35,500 nt of DNA, taken from contig JAGOUJ010000011.1 of the NCBI GenBank assembly GCA_018061325.1, positions 1 through 35,500 of the forward strand, written 5' to 3'. This stretch comes from Gammaproteobacteria bacterium. GTDB taxonomy: Bacteria; Pseudomonadota; Gammaproteobacteria; UBA6186; Azoamicaceae. The translations under genes and the position numbers were made by a program. How positions within the stretch are numbered: position 1 is the first letter of the stretch; every line of letters begins with the position of its first letter. Below, in pieces: positions 25,821 through 34,644 of the stretch. The notes below the pieces were generated by a model. That model was given only the letters and a program-made list of their open reading frames with translations. It searched no databases and was not told the origin of the DNA.

Positions 25821-26726
25821 CGCAATCGCTGGATACAAATAGGTAATAGGCGAAGTACTTTGATCGGCAAAGGTTACAATTTCATAGGCAGACTTTTTAG
25901 CAAGCAAAGTCTTTAGTAAGCGATTATTCAGCGTATGACCCGATTTAAAGCCACGAAAAGCTCCAATTAAACCCGTGCCCAACAAATACATATCGCCTAC
26001 GGCATCTAAAATTTTATGCTTAACCAATTCGTCTTCATAACGTAAACCATCTTCATTAATAACACGATAATCATCTAAAACCACGGCATTATTCAGATTA
26101 CCACCCAAGGCTAAATTATTTGCTTTCAGCCATTCATATTCGGATAAGAAACCAAAGGTTCTAGCCCGACTGACTTCCTTCACATAGGAAGTCGTCGAAA
26201 AATCGAGGCTAGCTTCCTGCACACTGTTCTTTAAAACGGGATGATCATAGTCGAGAGTAAAGGTAATCTTCAGCCCATTAAAAGGCTCTAAACTCACCCA
26301 CTTGTCTCCATCTGAAACGGTTACTTTATGTTTAATCCGTAAAAAACGCTTAGGTGCCTCTTGTTCTAAGATACCGGCTGATTGCAGCAAGAACACAAAG
26401 GGTCCCGCACTGCCATCCATGATAGGCACTTCGGAAGCACTTAATTCAACCACTACATTATCGATCCCTAATCCCGCCATAGCAGACAATAAATGTTCCA
26501 CGGTTGAAATGCGCACACCATCCTTTACAAGGGTGGTCGACAAGGTTGTATCCCCGACATACTCGGTCGTCGCAGGAATTTCAAGCACAGGGTTTAAATC
26601 GACCCGGCGAAAAACAATGCCTGCATTAATCGGCGCAGGTTTTAGGGTTAAAAACACACGCTCACCCGTGTGCAAACCAACACCCATAGCCCGTATAACG
26701 TTCTTCAGCGTTCGCTGTTTAATCAC
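25815..26726 (-). CDS. lpxC: UDP-3-O-acyl-GlcNAc deacetylase LpxC
   Basis: 303 residues from the GTG at 26726, close to E. coli (305). Catalyses the committed step of lipid A synthesis. Starting here gives [21 protein letters not shown], the family N-terminus; an in-frame extension to 26810 runs back into ftsZ and is not family sequence. The zinc ligands are H78 in [10 protein letters not shown], and the histidine and aspartate of [20 protein letters not shown] carries the catalytic histidine. It overlaps the end of ftsZ by 8 nt, with GAGGG upstream, so translation is probably coupled. Confidence 0.96.
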   Translation of the reverse strand: MIKQRTLKNVIRAMGVGLHTGERVFLTLKPAPINAGIVFRRVDLNPVLEIPATTEYVGDTTLSTTLVKDGVRISTVEHLLSAMAGLGIDNVVVELSASEVPIMDGSAGPFVFLLQSAGILEQEAPKRFLRIKHKVTVSDGDKWVSLEPFNGLKITFTLDYDHPVLKNSVQEASLDFSTTSYVKEVSRARTFGFLSEYEWLKANNLALGGNLNNAVVLDDYRVINEDGLRYEDELVKHKILDAVGDMYLLGTGLIGAFRGFKSGHTLNNRLLKTLLAKKSAYEIVTFADQSTSPITYLYPAIAS

Positions 26727-27894
26727 ACTCAGCACCCTCGATAGGGGCCCGACGTCGTAAGAAAGCAGGTATATCAAGGAAAGGATAATCCACACCGGGT
26801 TCCACAGCATCTACCGTACGCTTGGTGCCAAGTCCCTGTCGACGCGAAAAAGCTCTTTGCGGCTCATGATTCTGCGTAGGCACAACACTTGCAACACCTG
26901 AACGCGCGGAGGATCCCAAGATCCCTGAAGACCCGACTTTACCTAAACCTGTGGCGACTAAAGTAACCCGTAAAGCACCATCTGTCATGGTTGGATCAAT
27001 GACCGTTCCTACAATGACCGTGGCATCTTCGGAGGTAAAGCTCTTAATGGCATCACCCACTTCCTCAAACTCTGCAATCGACAAATCCTGACCTGCAGTA
27101 ATATTCACCAAAACACCCCGCGCACCGGATAAGCTCACATCATCCAAAAGCGGACTGGCAATGGCAGCTTCTGCAGCCAGACGTGCACGATTTTCACCCG
27201 TCGCAATGCCCGTACCCATCATCGCAGCACCCATCTCGGACATGACGGTTCGAACGTCTGCAAAATCGACGTTAATTAAACCAGGACGAGTAATCAATTC
27301 GGAAATACCCTGTACGGCATCTAAAAGAACATTGTTCGCTACACTAAAAGCTTCTAAGAGCGTGACGCCCTTGCCTAGAACACTGAGTAATTTTCGATTG
27401 GGAATGGTAATCAAGGAATCCACAACCTGGCTTAATTGTTGTATGCCCTTTTCCGCATAATCCATACGCTTTTTCCCTTCGAAAGGAAAAGGCATCGTCA
27501 CAACCGCCACTGTTAGCGCACCCAATTCTTTGGCAATTTCTGCCACAACTGGCGCTCCACCAGTGCCTGTACCACCACCCATACCGGCGGTTACAAAAAC
27601 AAGATCGGCACCTTCCAATACTTCACGGATCCGTTCACGATCTTCCAAAGCGCTCTGGCGACCAACTTCCGGATTCGCGCCCGCACCTAACCCTTTGGTA
27701 ATGGTCACCCCGAGTTGTAAAATAATACCGGCTAGATCATCTTCGAGTGCTTGCCTATCGGTATTGGCGCGGATAAATTCCACACCTTGGATATTAGCGC
27801 TTAACATATGACGGATGGCATTGCCGCCACCACCGCCTACGCCAATTACTTTAATCACTGCATTTTCTGGTAAATTATCCATTAATTCAAACAT
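26719..27894 (-). CDS. ftsZ: cell division protein FtsZ
   Basis: 391 residues. The tubulin-like GTPase that forms the division ring. The G-box GGGTGTG is at 106-112, [11 protein letters not shown] near residue 17, NVDFADV and the synergy loop later. After a linker (about 320-370) comes the conserved C-terminal peptide, [15 protein letters not shown], which binds FtsA and ZipA. The tail runs eight residues beyond that peptide (PIEGAECD), and its end lies over the lpxC start. GAGGAG precedes the ATG and can pair weakly with the CCTC just before the start codon. It follows ftsA after 25 nt. Confidence 0.98.
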   Translation of the reverse strand: MFELMDNLPENAVIKVIGVGGGGGNAIRHMLSANIQGVEFIRANTDRQALEDDLAGIILQLGVTITKGLGAGANPEVGRQSALEDRERIREVLEGADLVFVTAGMGGGTGTGGAPVVAEIAKELGALTVAVVTMPFPFEGKKRMDYAEKGIQQLSQVVDSLITIPNRKLLSVLGKGVTLLEAFSVANNVLLDAVQGISELITRPGLINVDFADVRTVMSEMGAAMMGTGIATGENRARLAAEAAIASPLLDDVSLSGARGVLVNITAGQDLSIAEFEEVGDAIKSFTSEDATVIVGTVIDPTMTDGALRVTLVATGLGKVGSSGILGSSARSGVASVVPTQNHEPQRAFSRRQGLGTKRTVDAVEPGVDYPFLDIPAFLRRRAPIEGAECD

Positions 27895-27919
27895 TGGAGG
27901 CGCTCCTCTACACTAAACA

Positions 27920-29158
27920 CTAAAAATGTCCCCTAAACCAATTGCGCATGCGACCCCAAAGGCCGCGGCCATGCATAACAAGATCTTCGCGTGATTCGAT
28001 ACGATTCGTTTCTGATCGTATCCCATAACCATAACGCAATAATCCAACCGCTGTGGCATACACAGGATTGCGCACCACATCTGTCAATCCACTTACATCG
28101 CGTGGAACGCCTAAGCGCACTGGCAATCGAAAAACTTCCTCCGCCAATGCTACTACACCGGGCATTCGTGCACTACCGCCTGTTAAGACAATACCCGAAC
28201 CCAGACTATCTTCTAATCCATGACGATTGATTTCTGCTTGCACGAGCACAAACAGTTCTTCAAATCGAGGCTCTACAAAACTGGCTAACGTTACTTGTGA
28301 AAAAGAACGCGGCACTCTATCACCCAGCGAAGGGACCTCGAACATTTTTTCTGCATCAGCCAGCTCTTCTAAAGCACAGCCATATTCCATCTTAATACGT
28401 TCGGCATGCTGCGTCGGTGTTTTTAAGGCCACAGCAATATCGTTTGTCACTTGATCGCCTGCGACGGGAATGACGGCGGTATGCCGAATCGCACCCTTCA
28501 CAAAAATAGCAATATCGGTAGTTCCTCCACCGATATCAACCAAGCAAACCCCTAAGTTTTTTTCATCGTCGGTTAAAACCGCTTCACTGGAAGCCAGCTG
28601 TTCTAAGACCAGTTCTTCGACGGCTACATCTGAACGCCCAATACATTTAATAATCTGTTGGGCCGCACTTAAAGTACCAATCACCATATGCACCTTAGCT
28701 TCTAGGCGTACGCCCGACATACCCAGAGGTGTTCGAATACCCCCTTCGTGATCGATAATAAATTCCTGGGGTAGCACATGCAAAATTTTCTGATCAGCCG
28801 CAATGGCAACCGCACGGGCTGCATCGACCACACGGTCCACATCACCCACACTGACTTCTTGATCCCGAATGGCTACGATACCATTGGAATTAAAACTACG
28901 AATATGATTACCCGCAATGCCGGTGAAAACCGAGTGGATGCGACAACCCGCCATCGCTTGCGCATCTTCGAGTGCCTGCTGCACAGATTGTGCGGTGGAA
29001 TCCATGTTCACCAGCACACCTTTTCGAAGACCTTTGGAAGGACGCATACCGACACCAATGATATCGAGCTTTCCCATTTCATCCACAGTGGCAACCAATG
29101 CAGCAACTTTAGCAGTGCCAATATCAAGGGCAGCAATGGTTTGTTTATTTTTCTCCAT
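27920..29158 (-). CDS. ftsA: cell division protein FtsA
   Basis: 412 residues from the ATG at 29158, whose A is shared with the ftsQ stop (TGATG). An actin-like ATPase that anchors FtsZ to the membrane and recruits later divisome proteins. ALDIGTAKVAAL is the phosphate 1 motif, CLVDIGGGTTDIAIF phosphate 2, GSGIVLTGGSARMPG the adenosine motif. The last residues, GLWGRMRNWFRGHF, form the amphipathic membrane-targeting helix. A GTG three bases upstream would add a single methionine. The length is close to E. coli FtsA (420). Confidence 0.98.
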   Translation of the reverse strand: MEKNKQTIAALDIGTAKVAALVATVDEMGKLDIIGVGMRPSKGLRKGVLVNMDSTAQSVQQALEDAQAMAGCRIHSVFTGIAGNHIRSFNSNGIVAIRDQEVSVGDVDRVVDAARAVAIAADQKILHVLPQEFIIDHEGGIRTPLGMSGVRLEAKVHMVIGTLSAAQQIIKCIGRSDVAVEELVLEQLASSEAVLTDDEKNLGVCLVDIGGGTTDIAIFVKGAIRHTAVIPVAGDQVTNDIAVALKTPTQHAERIKMEYGCALEELADAEKMFEVPSLGDRVPRSFSQVTLASFVEPRFEELFVLVQAEINRHGLEDSLGSGIVLTGGSARMPGVVALAEEVFRLPVRLGVPRDVSGLTDVVRNPVYATAVGLLRYGYGIRSETNRIESREDLVMHGRGLWGRMRNWFRGHF

Positions 29159-29871
29159 CACGATTTTTCAGAACCCCCTGTTTTCCAAGCAACAGCCAAA
29201 CCATTACTGTAACGCAAGTCAACCCTTGCAATCTGCGCATGCTTTGCGCCCAAGCTATGTTGGTAAGCTAAAACGAAGCGATTCATGCTTTCGTCAAAGC
29301 CGCTCCTGCCCAGTATAATAGCCATCTGGTTATTAAGCACAACTTGCCAAACATTCGGCGTAACAAACTCGAGCGTTTGTACGCTTAAACCCAGCGGTGC
29401 TAAATAACTTAAAAGCCTTAGATATTTTTCTAACATCTCTTTTGCCTGATCCTTAGGCCCCACAAAGGTGGGTAGTGTAACAGCTATCGTCTGCGCTGCG
29501 GGATAAAAAATAAGGCCCTCGGTACTTAAGATCCCCTTATCACCCCAGCGGGCCTGTGCAACCTGTTCCTCAAGCACTAAACGCACCTTATCAGGCCATA
29601 CACGACGTACATCTACCTGTTTTACCCAAGGCAAATACGCGAGGGCATCGCGCATAGCACGTACATCCAAGGCAAAAAAGCCCTGTGCCAGAAACGGCTT
29701 GGCTGTGGCTTGAATCTCAGATTCTGTACAATGCAAAGGTACACGACCGACTTCCAAAACCTTTAAAGGAAAATGTGCTGGGTCGCGTGTTCGTAGCACG
29801 AAAGTACTTATAACAACTAGCAAAGCAGCCAGCGACACATAAAACGACAGCCGTCGTATCCAAACAGACAT
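29158..29871 (-). CDS. ftsQ: cell division protein FtsQ
   Basis: 237 residues. A bitopic divisome protein that links early and late division proteins. A short cytoplasmic N-terminus, one membrane helix at about 9-27 (FYVSLAALLVVISTFVL), then a POTRA domain (LKVLEVGRVPLHCTESEIQATAKPFL..GFFALDVRAMRDALAYLPWVKQVDVRRVWPDKVRLVLEE) and the FtsQ-specific C-terminal domain. The ribosome site is weak. The 218 nt before it hold no clear gene and probably its promoter. Length is slightly below E. coli (276). Confidence 0.95.
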   Translation of the reverse strand: MSVWIRRLSFYVSLAALLVVISTFVLRTRDPAHFPLKVLEVGRVPLHCTESEIQATAKPFLAQGFFALDVRAMRDALAYLPWVKQVDVRRVWPDKVRLVLEEQVAQARWGDKGILSTEGLIFYPAAQTIAVTLPTFVGPKDQAKEMLEKYLRLLSYLAPLGLSVQTLEFVTPNVWQVVLNNQMAIILGRSGFDESMNRFVLAYQHSLGAKHAQIARVDLRYSNGLAVAWKTGGSEKS

Positions 29872-30089
29872 TTATTACTTAAGTTTCCAGCTTAATACGA
29901 GCACTTTAAAACCAGTAGCAATTGTATCTGATTTGTGTGTATTTAGCACGTGGGCAGTTTGCGTGTAGGTCCCCCTGCTTTGAGGGCCAAAGAAGCTACC
30001 CCAAAACAAACCACTTCTGTAACAACCGTTTGTCACTGAAAAAGGGGGATTTAAAAACACCGCTTGATGAATGTATACTTTGAAAATGA
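29872..30089 (-). other. intergenic region ahead of ftsQ
   Basis: 218 nt. It contains arms TCCCCCT (29970-29976) and AGGGGGA (about 30042-30048), which form an inverted pair like a decayed copy of the C/G-rich repeat seen around the Rieske gene, and a TACAAT box as a possible -10 on the minus strand. A 61-residue frame here has no protein character. Confidence 0.35.
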
Positions 30090-31124
30090 CTAAAACTTCA
30101 TCAGCAATTCAAACGATTGTTGATGAACAGTTCCCTTATCAACCCCTGCCGCTTTAACAGGACGAATACTCGCCTCGCTATTGTAGACCAAAGGATCATT
30201 CTTAATACCATGACCAAAGGCCTCGCATTTAAAAACAGGTATCGTTGTATCGAAGGCAAAACACTCTAAGGCAAAAAGTACATCGGTTTTCTTGGGATCG
30301 TTTTCTTCAAGCTGACCTAATACAATAGCCTTAACGCCCTTAAAAATACCGGCCTGTTGCAACTGTGTGAAGGCACGATCAAGCTTATACCCCGGTTCAG
30401 AGGTGTCTTCCAAAAAGAGGATTTTATCTTGACTCTGTATTTGCCAAGGGGTGCCAATACTGGTTTGCACAAGGGTAAGATTACCGCCCGTTAAAAAACC
30501 TTTGATTCGCTTTAAAGCCTCTGCCCGTGCATTCATGGGTCGTAGATTTTCAATTGTACTTTGCTTGGCACCCGCAACAATTGAGGCAATTTTCAAGAAA
30601 TTATCGGGATCTTGTTCAGGTTTTAAAAGCGCTTGCAGACCCGATCCATGAATCGTTTTCCAACCCCAGGTTTGCGAAAGAAATAAGTGTAGGGCTGTCA
30701 TATCGCTAGAACCAATAAAATATTTTGGGTGCTTGGGCTTAGATAAGCGGCTTAGATCTTTAATAAGTCTCGCACTCCCATAACCCCCACGCAGTGCCCA
30801 TACAATCGCTTGCTTGTCTTGATTAAAAAGCGCTTTTTTTAATAAAAACAATCGCTTTTGATCGGTATTGGCAAGATAGACCCTCTCAGCGCCGATGATA
30901 GCTTCAGGTATATGAATATTTAAATTTAAAGTACGGAGTTTTTGTAGATCGGCTGCAGGCACACCCGAAGCAGGTAAAACGCCTTCAATCGTTTTACCCG
31001 CAAAGATCTGTTGAAAAAAAGGATCATCTAAAGTTGCATTATAAGGCTTTTTCATAAAACTCATCTTAGAACACCCACACAGAACTAGCAACAAAGACAG
31101 CAAAAACCATCGATAAGCTTTCAT
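30090..31124 (-). CDS. S66-family LD-carboxypeptidase, lipoprotein form
   Basis: 344 residues. S66 peptidases (LdcA) cut the terminal D-alanine from muropeptide tetrapeptides. The catalytic triad is visible: S140 in YFIGSSDMTA, E239 in LFLEDTSEPGYKLDR, and H305 in AFGHGIKN; RGGYGSARL precedes the serine as in the family. Unusually, it has a lipoprotein signal: hydrophobic residues 7-15 then L-C-G-C with C18 as the lipidated cysteine. E. coli LdcA is cytoplasmic; this one should be membrane-anchored and periplasmic. It sits between murB and ftsQ, a slot often filled by ddlB. The gap to murB is 31 nt, so it may be in the same operon. Confidence 0.85.
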   Translation of the reverse strand: MKAYRWFLLSLLLVLCGCSKMSFMKKPYNATLDDPFFQQIFAGKTIEGVLPASGVPAADLQKLRTLNLNIHIPEAIIGAERVYLANTDQKRLFLLKKALFNQDKQAIVWALRGGYGSARLIKDLSRLSKPKHPKYFIGSSDMTALHLFLSQTWGWKTIHGSGLQALLKPEQDPDNFLKIASIVAGAKQSTIENLRPMNARAEALKRIKGFLTGGNLTLVQTSIGTPWQIQSQDKILFLEDTSEPGYKLDRAFTQLQQAGIFKGVKAIVLGQLEENDPKKTDVLFALECFAFDTTIPVFKCEAFGHGIKNDPLVYNSEASIRPVKAAGVDKGTVHQQSFELLMKF

Positions 31125-31155
31125 AAGTATACAATATTCTACTAAAAGAGGTCGC

Positions 31156-32076
31156 TTAAAATCCCAAAAAACGTACCTCAGGCTCCAAAAATACCTGATG
31201 ATCGCGCAACACAGTGGCCTGTATATGGGTGATTAAATCGTAAACATCTGTGGCCTTAGCCTTACCTTCGTTAATAATAAAATTAGCATGCTTAGTGGAT
31301 ATTACTGCATCCCCTTGGCGTGCACCTTTAAGATGAGAGGCCTCAATCAACCGACCCGCGTAATCGCTAGAAGGATTTTTAAACACAGAACCACCACTAA
31401 AAACACCGATAGGCTGTGTTTGATTGCGTGTTCGTAGTAACTCTTTTATTTTTTGTGCAATAAAGGTCGGATCGCCCCCACCTTCAAAATGAAAATAGCC
31501 TGCCACAAACCATTCATCAAAATGCGGCACGATAACCTGACGATAGTTAATGCGGTAATCCTTCGCCGGTCGGCTATAGCATTGACCGTGCCTATTGATC
31601 GCTTCGACTTGTAAAACATGCTGCCAGGTTTCACGACCCCAGGCCCCTGCATTCATAGCCAAAGCCCCACCGATCGTACCGGGGATCCCGGCAAAAAATT
31701 CGGCATGGATCAAACCTTGTTGAGCACAAAATTTGGCCACTTGTGCACAGGGAACCCCCGCTTCTATACGTAAGGCTTTGCTGTGTTCTGCATGCTCGAT
31801 GTCTACCCATTGTATGGGCGCGCCTCCCTGAAGCCTATGGGTTGCAGAACCTAATAAATGAATCACTGTGCCAGGCAACCCTTTATCGCTAATCAGCACA
31901 TTGCTACCCAAACCTAAAAAGGTGATGGGTTCATCGGTAGAACGAGAGGCCAAAAAAATGGCAAGATCGGCCGGATCGCTGGGCCGATAATACACTTCTG
32001 CAGGCCCACCGATATGCCAAGCTGTATAAGGTGCTAAAGGTTCATTGTATTGTAGAACGCCGTTAAAATGAATCAT
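31156..32076 (-). CDS. murB: UDP-N-acetylenolpyruvoylglucosamine reductase MurB
   Basis: 306 residues. An FAD enzyme that reduces UDP-GlcNAc-enolpyruvate to UDP-MurNAc with NADPH. The FAD-binding segments FLGLGSNVLISDKGLPG and FFAGIPGTIGGALAMNAGAWG are present, the catalytic serine is S230 in FSGGSVFKNP, and the C-terminal glutamate is in LEPEVRFLGF. At about 300 residues it is a type II MurB, lacking the extra loop of the E. coli enzyme. Its ATG overlaps the murC stop as ATGA. Confidence 0.96.
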   Translation of the reverse strand: MIHFNGVLQYNEPLAPYTAWHIGGPAEVYYRPSDPADLAIFLASRSTDEPITFLGLGSNVLISDKGLPGTVIHLLGSATHRLQGGAPIQWVDIEHAEHSKALRIEAGVPCAQVAKFCAQQGLIHAEFFAGIPGTIGGALAMNAGAWGRETWQHVLQVEAINRHGQCYSRPAKDYRINYRQVIVPHFDEWFVAGYFHFEGGGDPTFIAQKIKELLRTRNQTQPIGVFSGGSVFKNPSSDYAGRLIEASHLKGARQGDAVISTKHANFIINEGKAKATDVYDLITHIQATVLRDHQVFLEPEVRFLGF

Positions 32077-33563
32077 ACCCGTGGCACAACCGTTTCAACC
32101 ATCGTGTGAACACTGGGCTTAAAATGCCAGGTAGGATGATTATTAAGGCTTAAGCCTTCTGTCATCAGCTCAGCGACTAATCCACTGATATCGCCTGCAC
32201 CCTGCATTAATAAAACATCGTTAGGTTCTAAAACATCGGCCAATATTTTGAAAACTTCCTGTTTATCTGCCACAAAAATAGGTTCCAAACGACCCCGCGT
32301 TCGAATACTAAAGGCCAATGCACGACCATCGGCCCCTTGAATGTACGCTTCACCCGCTGAATAAACATCTAAAAGAATTAATACATCGACCGTTGACAAT
32401 ATTGACACAAAATCCTCAAAAAGAGCCTTGGTGCGGGTATAACGATGGGGTTGATAGACCATGACCAAACGTTTATGTGGCCAACTCGCCCGCATCGTTT
32501 CTAAAACAACCTGGATCTCTTTGGGATGATGGCCATAGTCATCGATCACTAAAACTTCTTGATGCGAGGCACTCGCCGCTTCTAAAGTCCCCACCCGCTG
32601 GAAACGTCGCCCCACACCCTGAAAATGTAAAAGAGCGCTTTGTATACTCTCATCCGACAGCCCTTCTTCGGTCGCCACGGTAATGGCTGCCAGCGCATTC
32701 AGCACATTGTGTTTTCCAGGGAGATTTAAAGTAATAGCCAGTGGTGTACGATCTTTTCTGATAACCGTAAAAAAAGACTGACCTTCCTCTTGGCTAAAAT
32801 CGATAACACGCACAGAAGCTTCTTCAGAAAAACCATAGGTGATAAAAGGTCTATCAACTTTGGGTAAAAGTGCATGTATTTCCGGATCATCCACACATAA
32901 AACAGCCAAGCCATAAAACGGCAGGCATTGTAAAAAATGCAAGTAGGCTTTTTTAAGTACATTAAAATCATTTTGATAATTTTCTAAATGATCATGATCA
33001 ATATTAGTGACCACCGCGATCATAGGCATCAAATGCAGAAAAGAGGCATCGCTCTCATCGGCTTCAGCTACAAAATACTGACCCGCACCCAAACGCGCAT
33101 TGGAACCACAGCGATTAAGAACGCCACCAATCACAAAGGTAGGATCTAAATGGGCTTCGGCCAAAAGACTGGTGACTAAGCTGGTGGTAGTCGTCTTACC
33201 ATGGGCACCCGCAATGGCAATACCCTTTTTAAAACGCATTAATTCACCAAGCATATTGGCTCTTTGCACCACAGGAATTCTTCTTTCGATCGCGTGCAAC
33301 CATTCTACATTATCAGGTTCAATCGCACTGGAGATCACCACAACATCACAGTGATCAACATTACTTGCCGCATGTTTAATGCTAATCACAGCACCCAATT
33401 TAGATAAACGCTGTACCATCGCATTATTCGCTGTATCAGAACCGCTTATTTTGTAGCCTAGGGTGAGTAAAACTTCAGCAATACCGCCCATGCCTGCGCC
33501 ACCGATACCTATAAAGTGTACCGCGCGAATTCTACCTAAACTTAATGTGTTACCGTTGAACAT
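32073..33563 (-). CDS. murC: UDP-N-acetylmuramate-L-alanine ligase MurC
   Basis: 496 residues. Adds the first amino acid, L-alanine, to UDP-MurNAc. The N-terminal Rossmann part starts HFIGIGGAGMGGIAE. The ATP loop GAHGKTTTT is at 119-127, with the family blocks EADESDASFLHL, NIDHDHLENY and later HNVLNALAAI, DDYGHHPKEI and VYQPHRYTRT. It overlaps murG by 14 nt, with GAGGAG inside murG as its ribosome site, and overlaps murB by 4 nt. Confidence 0.98.
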   Translation of the reverse strand: MFNGNTLSLGRIRAVHFIGIGGAGMGGIAEVLLTLGYKISGSDTANNAMVQRLSKLGAVISIKHAASNVDHCDVVVISSAIEPDNVEWLHAIERRIPVVQRANMLGELMRFKKGIAIAGAHGKTTTTSLVTSLLAEAHLDPTFVIGGVLNRCGSNARLGAGQYFVAEADESDASFLHLMPMIAVVTNIDHDHLENYQNDFNVLKKAYLHFLQCLPFYGLAVLCVDDPEIHALLPKVDRPFITYGFSEEASVRVIDFSQEEGQSFFTVIRKDRTPLAITLNLPGKHNVLNALAAITVATEEGLSDESIQSALLHFQGVGRRFQRVGTLEAASASHQEVLVIDDYGHHPKEIQVVLETMRASWPHKRLVMVYQPHRYTRTKALFEDFVSILSTVDVLILLDVYSAGEAYIQGADGRALAFSIRTRGRLEPIFVADKQEVFKILADVLEPNDVLLMQGAGDISGLVAELMTEGLSLNNHPTWHFKPSVHTMVETVVPRV

Positions 33564-34644
33564 TTAATAACTCCTCACAGACAGCCCCTACGCTTAAGCG
33601 CGCATCGCGTTTCGATACCGCATACGCAGCGATTGCCATCGTGCATAATAATGCTGGTTTTTCCAACAAGTCGCCTAATACTTTCACAAGATGCTCTGGA
33701 CTGAGATCCGACTCATTGATTAATCGTGCAGCACCTGCTGCCTCTAAAAAACAAGCATTGTAACGCTGATGATCATCCACCGCAAAGGGAAAAGGCACGA
33801 GTATACTCGCAACACCAACGGCTGCAAGTTCTGCAACCGTGAGTGCCCCCGCACGACACAGGACAATATCGGCCCAGGCATAGGCCGCAGCCATATCATC
33901 GATAAAAGGATCGACACGCGCAACGACTCCTGCCTGTTTATAGGCAAGAAGCGTGCTTGTTTCTGCCAAACGCCCTGTCTGATGCCAAATCAAAGGACGC
34001 TTATTCACGGGTAAAATCGCTAAGGCCTTTGGGCAACAATGGTTTAATACACGCGCCCCTCGACTCCCACCCACGATCAAGAGCTTCAGAGGCCCCTCCC
34101 GCTGTTCGAAGCGCTGGGTAGGATGGATGCATGCCAAAAAAGCTTGGCGTACAGGATTCCCTGTATAAAGTGCCTTAACAGCGCTTTTGAAACTGCGAGG
34201 AAACCCTTCTAAAACTTTGGCAGAAAAGGGTGCTAAACAACGATTGGTCGTGCCTGCCACGGCATTTTGCTCGTGTATGACAAGCGGTATACCTAAAAAC
34301 CAAGCGGCCAAGCCACCGGGTCCTGATACAAAACCACCCATGCCTACCACCAAACGGGGTTTGAGTCGGTGTAGGATTTTCAAGGCTTGCCCTAATGCTA
34401 TCAATAACTTTAGTGGTGCTCTTAGCCAAGCAGCCCAACCTTTACCCCTTAAACCCTCGATACTGATGGTATGCAGTGTCAAACCTGCTTTGGGAATGAG
34501 CTCGGCTTCGAGCCCCTTTGTGGTACCCAGCCATGCAACGGTCCAGCCTTTTTCTTGTAGATAATCGGCTAAGGCCAAGCCTGGAAAGATATGCCCACCC
34601 GTCCCACCGGCCATAATGCATACAGCGTTTTTTACTGTATTCAC
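33550..34644 (-). CDS. murG: GlcNAc transferase MurG
   Basis: 364 residues from the GTG at 34644. Transfers GlcNAc to lipid I to make lipid II at the inner face of the membrane. The glycine-rich loop GGTGGH is at 13-18, followed by VVGMGGFVSGPGGLAAW, IHEQNAVAGTTNR, LLIVGGSRGARVLN and the donor-binding CRAGALTVAELAAVG. It starts inside the ftsW stop (GTGA, 4 nt overlap), and murC starts within its last codons. Confidence 0.97.
   Translation of the reverse strand: MNTVKNAVCIMAGGTGGHIFPGLALADYLQEKGWTVAWLGTTKGLEAELIPKAGLTLHTISIEGLRGKGWAAWLRAPLKLLIALGQALKILHRLKPRLVVGMGGFVSGPGGLAAWFLGIPLVIHEQNAVAGTTNRCLAPFSAKVLEGFPRSFKSAVKALYTGNPVRQAFLACIHPTQRFEQREGPLKLLIVGGSRGARVLNHCCPKALAILPVNKRPLIWHQTGRLAETSTLLAYKQAGVVARVDPFIDDMAAAYAWADIVLCRAGALTVAELAAVGVASILVPFPFAVDDHQRYNACFLEAAGAARLINESDLSPEHLVKVLGDLLEKPALLCTMAIAAYAVSKRDARLSVGAVCEELLNVQR

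Noticed and set aside
26727-26810. N-terminal extension of LpxC
   Set aside because: The extension lies inside ftsZ in another frame and does not resemble LpxC; GTG 26726 gives the known N-terminus.
29875-30060. 61-codon minus-strand frame ahead of ftsQ
   Set aside because: No family character, no convincing ribosome site, and it contains the possible repeat arms.
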